A stretch of 11,340 bases of DNA from CAG-488 sp963625295. GTDB lineage: Bacteria; Bacillota; Clostridia; Oscillospirales; Acutalibacteraceae. Position numbers and translations under genes: made by a program. Shown here one piece after another: positions 6,197 to 11,340 of this stretch (position 1 is the first letter of the stretch; each line of letters starts with the position of its first letter). The DNA lies in NCBI GenBank assembly GCA_963625295.1, contig CAVFTC010000068.1, positions 1-11,340 of the forward strand, read 5' to 3'. The notes beneath the pieces were generated by a model. It saw nothing but the letters and a program-made list of their open reading frames with translations, was not told the origin of the DNA and did not search any database.

Positions 6197-9019
6197 TTAT
6201 AAAACCTTTTTCAAATACTGACCCGTGTATGAGCCTTCAACCCCTGCCACCTTTTCGGGAGTTCCGACGGCAACGATATTTCCGCCCTTGTCACCGCCGT
6301 TGGGACCGAGGTCGATAACATAGTCCGCCGTTTTAATAACATCAAGATTGTGCTCGATAACCAGTATCGTGTTGCCCTTGTCAACAAGCTTCTGCAAAAC
6401 CTCGATAAGCCTGTGAACATCGGCTGTGTGCAGTCCTGTCGTCGGCTCGTCAAGAATATAGATCGTTCTGCCCGTTGCAGGCTTTGCAAGCTCGGTTGCA
6501 AGCTTGACACGCTGAGCCTCGCCGCCCGAAAGCGTCGTAGCCGACTGTCCGAGCTTAACATATCCGAGGCCGACATCAAACAATGTCAAAAGCTTTTTGT
6601 GGATTTTGGGCACGGCGGAAAAGAAGTTGACCGCCTCCTCAACCGTCATTTCAAGCACATCGTAAATACTCTTGCCCTTATACCTGACCTCCAAGGTTTC
6701 ACGGTTGTATCTTGCGCCGTTACAAACCTCGCACGGAACAAAAATATCGGGCAAAAAGTGCATTTCGATCTTCATTATTCCGTCGCCCTGACAGGCCTCG
6801 CAGCGGCCGCCCTTGACATTGAACGAGAATCTGCTTGCCGTGTATCCCCTGCTCTTTGCGTCCGATGTCATGGCAAAAAGCTCACGGATATCATTGAAAA
6901 CGCCCGTATATGTCGCCGGGTTTGAGCGAGGTGTTCTGCCTATCGGCGACTGGTCGATATCAATGACCTTGTCAAGATTTTCAATGCCGAGCATTTCCTT
7001 ATGCTTGCCGGGGAAACGCTTTGCGCCGTTCAGCTCCTCGGCAAGACGCTTGTAAATTATCTCGTTGACAAGTGATGACTTGCCCGAGCCTGAAACGCCT
7101 GTCACACAGACGAATTCACCGAGCGGTATTTTTACATTTATATTGTTAAGGTTGTTTTCGGCAGCACCCTTGACCTCAAGGAATTTACCGTTGCCCTTTC
7201 GCCTTTTCTGCGGCACGGGAATTTTCTTCCTGCCGCTGAGATACTGACCCGTTATTGACCTCTCGCAGTTCATTATATCCTGCGGCGTGCCTGTGCAAAC
7301 GATCTCGCCGCCGTGGATTCCTGCGCCGGGGCCTACATCGACAATGTAATCCGCCGAAAGCATCGTTTCCTCGTCGTGCTCAACAACTATCAGCGTGTTG
7401 CCGAGGTCACGAAGCTCCTTGAGTGTGCTCAAAAGCTTGTCGTTATCCTTTTGATGAAGTCCGATGCTCGGCTCATCGAGAATATACAAAACGCCCATGA
7501 GCGAAGAGCCTATCTGAGTTGCGAGTCTGATACGCTGACTTTCGCCGCCGGAGAGCGTGCCGGAGCTTCTCGTCAGCGTGAGATAATCAAGTCCGACGCT
7601 TGCAAGAAATTTCATTCGGCTTTTTATCTCCTTGATAATGGCGTCGGCTATCATCGTATCTCTTTGAGAGAGCTTCAGCCCGTCAAGGAAAACAAGCGCA
7701 TCCTTAATTGATTTGGTGCAAAATTCATAAATATTTATTCCGCCGACGGTGACAAAAAGGCTCTCCTTTTTCAGCCTTGCGCCGCCGCACTCCGGGCATT
7801 CAACAGCCGTCATGAGCTGCTCAATCTCGTTGCGTGAATATTCGCTCGTCGTTTCGGCATAGCGGCGTTCGACATTGTTGATAATGCCCTCAAATTCCTT
7901 CATGTAAGTGCCTTCGCCGTAAACGCTCTTGCGGTGCAGCTTAATTTTTTTGCCGTTCGTGCCGTACATGACAGCCTTTTTCGCCCTCTCCGGCAGATCC
8001 TTATACGGAACATCGAGTGAAAAATCATATTCCTTCGCAAGTGCCTCATAATACATCAGCGCAATCGTTCCGCCGTCGGCTATTGACCAGCCGGAGGCTT
8101 TAATCGCACCCTGACGAATCGAAAGCTTCGGGTCGGGAACGACGAGCTTCTCGCTGACCTTCATGAAAATGCCCAATCCGCTGCACTTAGGACATGCGCC
8201 GAACGGATTATTGAAGCTGAACATTCTCGGGTTAAGCTCCTCAACGCTGACGCCGTGCTCCGGGCAGGCGTAGTTTTGCGAAAACATCAGCTCCTCGCCG
8301 CCGATAACATCAATTATTACCAGGCCGTTTGAAAGACCCGTCGCCGTTTCGACGGAATCCGAAAGTCTGCTTTTTATCTCGTCCTTTATAACAAGTCGGT
8401 CAACAATGACCTCAATATTGTGCTTTTTGTTTTTCTCAAGCTTAATTTGCTCCGAAAGGTCGTATGTGATTCCGTCAATCCGCACCCTGACGAAGCCGCT
8501 TCTGCGGACATTGTCAAGCTCCTTGACATATTCGCCCTTCCTGCCGCTGACGATCGGAGAAAGCACCTGAATTTTCGTGCCGGCTTCAAGCTCCATTATT
8601 CTGTCAACAATGGTGTCCACGCTTTGGCGTGAGATCTCCCTGCCGCAGACGGGGCAATGCGGAATGCCGACCCTCGCATAGAGCAGCCTCAGATAATCGT
8701 ATATCTCCGTAACCGTTCCGACCGTTGAACGGGGATTTTTTGAGGTCGTTTTCTGGTCAATGGAGATTGCAGGTGAAAGTCCCTCGATATAATCGACCTT
8801 AGGCTTCTCCATCTGACCGAGGAACTGCCTTGCGTATGACGAGAGCGACTCAACATAGCGGCGCTGACCCTCGGCATAAATCGTGTCAAAGGCAAGCGAC
8901 GATTTGCCCGAGCCTGAAAGTCCCGTAAAAACCACAAGCTTGTCTCTCGGAATTTCAACATCAATATTTTTAAGGTTGTGCTCACACGCACCCTTTACGA
9001 TCAATTTATTCTGTCGCAT
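6197..9019 (-). CDS. uvrA: UvrA, excinuclease ABC subunit A
   Basis: UvrA is the damage-sensing ATPase of nucleotide excision repair; its dimer loads UvrB onto damaged DNA. The 940-residue product has full family length. It has two ABC ATPase modules: Walker A GLSGSGKSSLAFDT (33-46), signature LSGGESQR (489-496) and Walker B YILDEPSIGLH (512-522); then Walker A GVSGSGKSS (641-649), signature LSGGEAQR (830-837) and Walker B YILDEPTTGLH (854-864). Zinc-binding clusters are Cys252/His255 with Cys276/Cys279, and Cys740/Cys743 with Cys763/Cys766; additional CxxC pairs occur at 122-125 and 408-411. Its ATG shares the last A of the uvrB stop codon (TAATG), a sign of translational coupling; the ribosome site GAGAGGA lies inside the end of uvrB. 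The transporter gene follows after 13 bases. I see no missing catalytic residues. Confidence 0.98.
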   Translation of the reverse strand: MRQNKLIVKGACEHNLKNIDVEIPRDKLVVFTGLSGSGKSSLAFDTIYAEGQRRYVESLSSYARQFLGQMEKPKVDYIEGLSPAISIDQKTTSKNPRSTVGTVTEIYDYLRLLYARVGIPHCPVCGREISRQSVDTIVDRIMELEAGTKIQVLSPIVSGRKGEYVKELDNVRRSGFVRVRIDGITYDLSEQIKLEKNKKHNIEVIVDRLVIKDEIKSRLSDSVETATGLSNGLVIIDVIGGEELMFSQNYACPEHGVSVEELNPRMFSFNNPFGACPKCSGLGIFMKVSEKLVVPDPKLSIRQGAIKASGWSIADGGTIALMYYEALAKEYDFSLDVPYKDLPERAKKAVMYGTNGKKIKLHRKSVYGEGTYMKEFEGIINNVERRYAETTSEYSRNEIEQLMTAVECPECGGARLKKESLFVTVGGINIYEFCTKSIKDALVFLDGLKLSQRDTMIADAIIKEIKSRMKFLASVGLDYLTLTRSSGTLSGGESQRIRLATQIGSSLMGVLYILDEPSIGLHQKDNDKLLSTLKELRDLGNTLIVVEHDEETMLSADYIVDVGPGAGIHGGEIVCTGTPQDIMNCERSITGQYLSGRKKIPVPQKRRKGNGKFLEVKGAAENNLNNINVKIPLGEFVCVTGVSGSGKSSLVNEIIYKRLAEELNGAKRFPGKHKEMLGIENLDKVIDIDQSPIGRTPRSNPATYTGVFNDIRELFAMTSDAKSRGYTASRFSFNVKGGRCEACQGDGIMKIEMHFLPDIFVPCEVCNGARYNRETLEVRYKGKSIYDVLEMTVEEAVNFFSAVPKIHKKLLTLFDVGLGYVKLGQSATTLSGGEAQRVKLATELAKPATGRTIYILDEPTTGLHTADVHRLIEVLQKLVDKGNTILVIEHNLDVIKTADYVIDLGPNGGDKGGNIVAVGTPEKVAGVEGSYTGQYLKKVL

Positions 9020-10974
9020 TATTTGTCCTCTCTAAGCTTATTGATGCGGTCACGAAGATATGCCGCATGCTCAAATTCAAGTATCTTCGCCGCCGCCTTC
9101 ATCTCGGCGGTAAGCTGTTTAATCATCTGTTCCTTTTCGGCACGGCTCATGCGCTTGTGCGGCTTATCGTTCTTCGGTGATGAGATTTCAAGAATCTCTC
9201 TGACATCCTTCTTGATAGTCTTCGGCACAATACCGTGCTCCTTGTTGTATTTCTCCTGCTTCTCACGGCGGCGCAGGGTTTCCTTGATCGCCCTCTCCAT
9301 CGAGTTCGTCACCGTATCACCGTACATAATGACCATGCCGTTTGCATTTCGTGCGGCTCTGCCTATCGTCTGAATGAGCGAAGTCTCGCTTCGCAAGAAG
9401 CCCTCCTTGTCAGCGTCAAGTATCGCAACGAGGGACACCTCGGGGATATCGAGACCCTCTCTCAAAAGGTTGATTCCGACCAGCACATCAAACTCGCCCA
9501 GTCGCAGATCTCGAATTATCCTCATTCGCTCTATCGTATCGACATCGTAGTGCATATAGCGCACTTTGATACCGAGATTTTCAATGTAATCCGTCAAATC
9601 CTCCGCCATTTTCTTGGTGAGGGTCGTAACGAGAACACGCTCTCCCCTCTCGATTCTCATATTGATTTCCGAGATGAGATCATCAATCTGACCGTCGGTC
9701 GGGCGCACGGAAATCTCCGGATCAAGCAGTCCCGTGGGTCTGATAACCTGTTCGGCAATCTGCACGCTCTTTCGGCGTTCAAGCTCGCCCGGCGTTGCGC
9801 TGACGAAAACCTTCTGCCCGATTTTATTGTAAAATTCGTCAAATGTCAGCGGCCTGTTGTCGTAAGCCGAGGGAAGTCGAAAGCCGAAATTTATAAGGCT
9901 GTCCTTCCTTGACCTGTCGCCGCCGTACATTCCCCTCACCTGTGGCAGCGTAACATGTGATTCATCGACAAAAAGAATGAAATCATCGGGGAAATAGTCG
10001 AGCAATGTAAACGGAGGCTCGCCCGGTTTTCTGCCGGACATTATCGCAGAATAATTTTCTATGCCCTTGCAAAATCCCGTTTCTCGAAGCATTTCAATGT
10101 CATATTCCGTCCTCTGCTTTATCCGCTGAGCCTCGATCAGTTTGCCCTTGGACTGAAAGAACTTAACCCGCTCCTCCATCTCGGAATAAATCTTGGTTAT
10201 CGCATTTTCCATCTTCTCTGGCGAAACGACATAGTGCGAGGCAGGATAGATTGCAACATGGGAAAGCACATTTTTCACCTGACCCGTCAGAGCGTTTATC
10301 TCACTTATGCGGTCGATTTCATCGCCGAAAAATTCAATTCTGAAAGCGTTTTCATTTGAATAAACCGGAAAAATTTCAACAACATCACCCTTAACTCTGA
10401 ACTTGTTACGGGTGAAGCTGATGTCGTTCCTCTCATACTGAATTTCAATCAGCTTTTTAATCAGCTCGTCACGGTTTTTCTCCATGCCCGTCCTCAGCGA
10501 AATAACCATGCTGCGGTAATCAATAGGATCGCCGAGAGAATAAATGCACGAAACGCTGGCAACGATGATAACATCCCTGCGTTCGGAAAGTGCCGAGGTT
10601 GCCGAGTGACGAAGCTTGTCAATCTCGTCATTTATCGCCGAATCCTTTTCGATGTAGGTGTCCGTCGTCGGAATATATGCCTCGGGCTGATAATAGTCAT
10701 AGTAAGAAACGAAATATTCAACTGCGTTATTCGGAAAGAACTCCTTGAACTCCGAGCAAAGCTGAGCGGCGAGGGTCTTGTTGTGAGCAAGAACGAGCGT
10801 AGGTCTGTTCATCTTTTCAATAACCTTTGCCATCGTAAAGGTTTTGCCCGAACCCGTTGCGCCAAGAAGCGTCTGCTCCATATATCCTCTGCTGAGCCCG
10901 TCCGTCAATTCCTCAATCGCCTGCGGCTGATCGCCCATCGGCTCGAACGGCGAAACCAGTTCAAAATGATCCAT
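9019..10974 (-). CDS. uvrB: UvrB, excinuclease ABC subunit B
   Basis: UvrB is the helicase-like subunit that verifies DNA lesions and recruits UvrC for incision. The 651-residue protein shows Walker A GATGSGKT (38-45), the tyrosine-rich beta-hairpin region YYDYYQPEAYIPTTDTYIE (91-109) that clamps DNA, the UvrA-interacting domain, Walker B LFVDESHVTLPQ (334-345), helicase motif VI QTIGRAARN (535-543), and a C-terminal UVR domain (about 613-648) for UvrC contact. The ATG at 10974 has GGGAGG seven bases upstream and starts the typical FELVSPFEPMGDQPQAI sequence. A longer frame reaching an ATG at 11028 would add 18 residues partly encoded by a mobile repeat, so it is rejected. It overlaps uvrA by one base and is the first gene of the unit. 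Confidence 0.98.
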   Translation of the reverse strand: MDHFELVSPFEPMGDQPQAIEELTDGLSRGYMEQTLLGATGSGKTFTMAKVIEKMNRPTLVLAHNKTLAAQLCSEFKEFFPNNAVEYFVSYYDYYQPEAYIPTTDTYIEKDSAINDEIDKLRHSATSALSERRDVIIVASVSCIYSLGDPIDYRSMVISLRTGMEKNRDELIKKLIEIQYERNDISFTRNKFRVKGDVVEIFPVYSNENAFRIEFFGDEIDRISEINALTGQVKNVLSHVAIYPASHYVVSPEKMENAITKIYSEMEERVKFFQSKGKLIEAQRIKQRTEYDIEMLRETGFCKGIENYSAIMSGRKPGEPPFTLLDYFPDDFILFVDESHVTLPQVRGMYGGDRSRKDSLINFGFRLPSAYDNRPLTFDEFYNKIGQKVFVSATPGELERRKSVQIAEQVIRPTGLLDPEISVRPTDGQIDDLISEINMRIERGERVLVTTLTKKMAEDLTDYIENLGIKVRYMHYDVDTIERMRIIRDLRLGEFDVLVGINLLREGLDIPEVSLVAILDADKEGFLRSETSLIQTIGRAARNANGMVIMYGDTVTNSMERAIKETLRRREKQEKYNKEHGIVPKTIKKDVREILEISSPKNDKPHKRMSRAEKEQMIKQLTAEMKAAAKILEFEHAAYLRDRINKLREDK

Positions 10975-11013
10975 CACAAAACCTCCCGTCAATATTGTAA
11001 TCATATTGGTTAA

Positions 11014-11048
11014 GACAATGCCGCACAATTGTGGTGTACGGTTTTCCC
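11014..11048. repeat. Decayed 35-base copy of the MITE family in the uvrB leader
   Basis: Aligned without gaps to the 35-base short form, this stretch matches at 28 of 35 positions. It is bounded by TTAA on both sides (11010-11013 and 11049-11052), which fits target duplication. The outer arms have lost much of their pairing, but CACAATTGTG (11024-11033) remains a perfect palindrome. It lies between the uvrB -10 box and the ribosome site, so it forms much of the 5' leader. Confidence 0.65.
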
Positions 11049-11051
11049 TTA

Positions 11052-11080
11052 ATTATATCACACCGCTTTTAAAAAATAAA
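11052..11080 (-). promoter_or_regulatory. Probable promoter of uvrB-uvrA
   Basis: The minus strand has a consensus -10 TATAAT (11057-11052) with an upstream TG one base away (extended -10). The -35 position at 17-base spacing reads TTTATT, a weak match. Transcription would start near 11045, at the edge of the decayed repeat, giving a leader of about 70 bases. No GAAC-N4-GTTC type LexA box was found nearby. Confidence 0.6.
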
Positions 11081-11132
11081 GTGCATGACCCTCTTTTTTC
11101 ATTGAATACACAGATAGATTTTAGACGGCGTA

Positions 11133-11183
11133 TTCCCAAAGTAAATTCCACAGTGGAATTTGAGGTGGAATTTACTTTGGGAA
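11133..11183. repeat. 51-base hairpin repeat with 19-bp perfect arms
   Basis: TTCCCAAAGTAAATTCCAC (11133-11151) is the exact reverse complement of 11165-11183, with a 13-base loop. The loop begins A-GTGGAATTT, so the inner part of the left arm (11143-11151) can pair with either of two tandem GTGGAATTT copies (11153-11161 or 11165-11173), giving two competing hairpins. A related arm recurs at 11305-11323. No T-run follows. It looks like a small intergenic palindromic repeat. Confidence 0.7.
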
Positions 11184-11304
11184 AGAAAAAGTGGTAGAAT
11201 TTAGCCCGGGAAATTTCTTCTCAAGCTTATTTAAGTGCGCCTTCTTTTCCTTTTTTAGGCTTTTTTCCTTTGTTTCCTATTTTTCCTATACTAAATTCCG
11301 CCTT
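11184..11304. other. Gene-free stretch with pyrimidine-rich tract
   Basis: No credible coding frame. From 11241 to 11290 the plus strand is almost all C and T, with TTTCCT-type units repeated about every ten bases. GAATTTAG (11197-11204) and CTAAATTC (11291-11298) are inverted copies that continue, imperfectly, the pairing of the flanking arms 11165-11183 and 11305-11323, so the whole of 11165-11323 may be one larger element of about 159 bases. Confidence 0.45.
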
Positions 11305-11340
11305 TTCCCAATGTTATTTCCACACTTGTCCTACTGTGGA
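11305..11340. repeat. Second, truncated copy of the hairpin repeat
   Basis: Bases 11305-11323 match the left arm of the hairpin at 11133-11151 in 16 of 19 positions. After a 12-base spacer comes GTGGA (11336-11340), the expected beginning of the opposite arm, and then the window ends. The arrangement copies the first hairpin. Confidence 0.5.

Noticed and set aside
10975..11028. Upstream ATG at 11028 extending UvrB by 18 residues
   Set aside because: The extension is encoded partly by the decayed mobile repeat, lacks family similarity, and the ATG at 10974 has a strong ribosome site.
11227..11313. Lysine-rich minus-strand frame, 28 codons
   Set aside because: It has no start codon, lies in a purine-rich low-complexity tract and shows no homology I recognise.
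11133..11340. CRISPR array
   Set aside because: The repeats here are inverted hairpin arms rather than regularly spaced direct repeats with unique spacers, and no cas gene is nearby.

Overview
The window looks like a chromosomal segment from a Firmicute of class Clostridia, probably a gut Ruminococcaceae/Oscillospiraceae-type anaerobe. The reasons are Gram-positive Shine-Dalgarno sites, a perfect CIRCE operator (HrcA target), clostridial-type sigma-A promoters, the uvrB-uvrA gene order, and small palindromic mobile repeats between the genes. A run of 10 N inside one gene shows a draft or metagenomic assembly. This placement is inference; no marker gene fixes the genus.

All six intact genes lie on the minus strand, so transcription runs from the right edge to the left edge. 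From right to left: a gene-free repeat zone (about 11050-11340) holding two related hairpin repeats; a uvrB promoter with a decayed mobile palindrome in the leader; uvrB (9019-10974), uvrA (6197-9019, stop and start share one base) and an EamA/DMT-family membrane transporter (5317-6183, 13 bases after uvrA), which together look like one transcription unit; a 139-base gap holding a palindrome that can act as terminator of that unit and then a promoter; a GPH-family sugar:cation symporter (3630-5177) and L-rhamnose isomerase rhaA (2362-3606, 23 bases later), a likely two-gene rhamnose or rhamnoside unit; the heat-shock promoter with a perfect CIRCE operator; htpG (361-2244), the bacterial Hsp90; and at the left edge a stack of mobile debris.

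The left edge holds a 52-base perfect-arm palindrome, a remnant of an IS4-family transposase, and a 115-base MITE-like element inserted at TTAA in that remnant. The most interesting structure of the window is this MITE family. The 115-base copy has 21-bp terminal inverted repeats. The palindrome at 5251-5285 is exactly what is left if the interior is deleted between two short direct repeats inside the 115-base form. A third, decayed copy sits in the uvrB leader. All visible outer junctions carry TTAA or a one-base variant.

Functionally the window combines nucleotide excision repair (UvrA, UvrB), uptake and isomerisation of L-rhamnose, and protein folding under stress (HtpG). No CRISPR array, toxin-antitoxin pair, prophage, tRNA or rRNA is visible, and I see no convincing new multi-gene system; the novelty is in the small repeats and regulatory sites.
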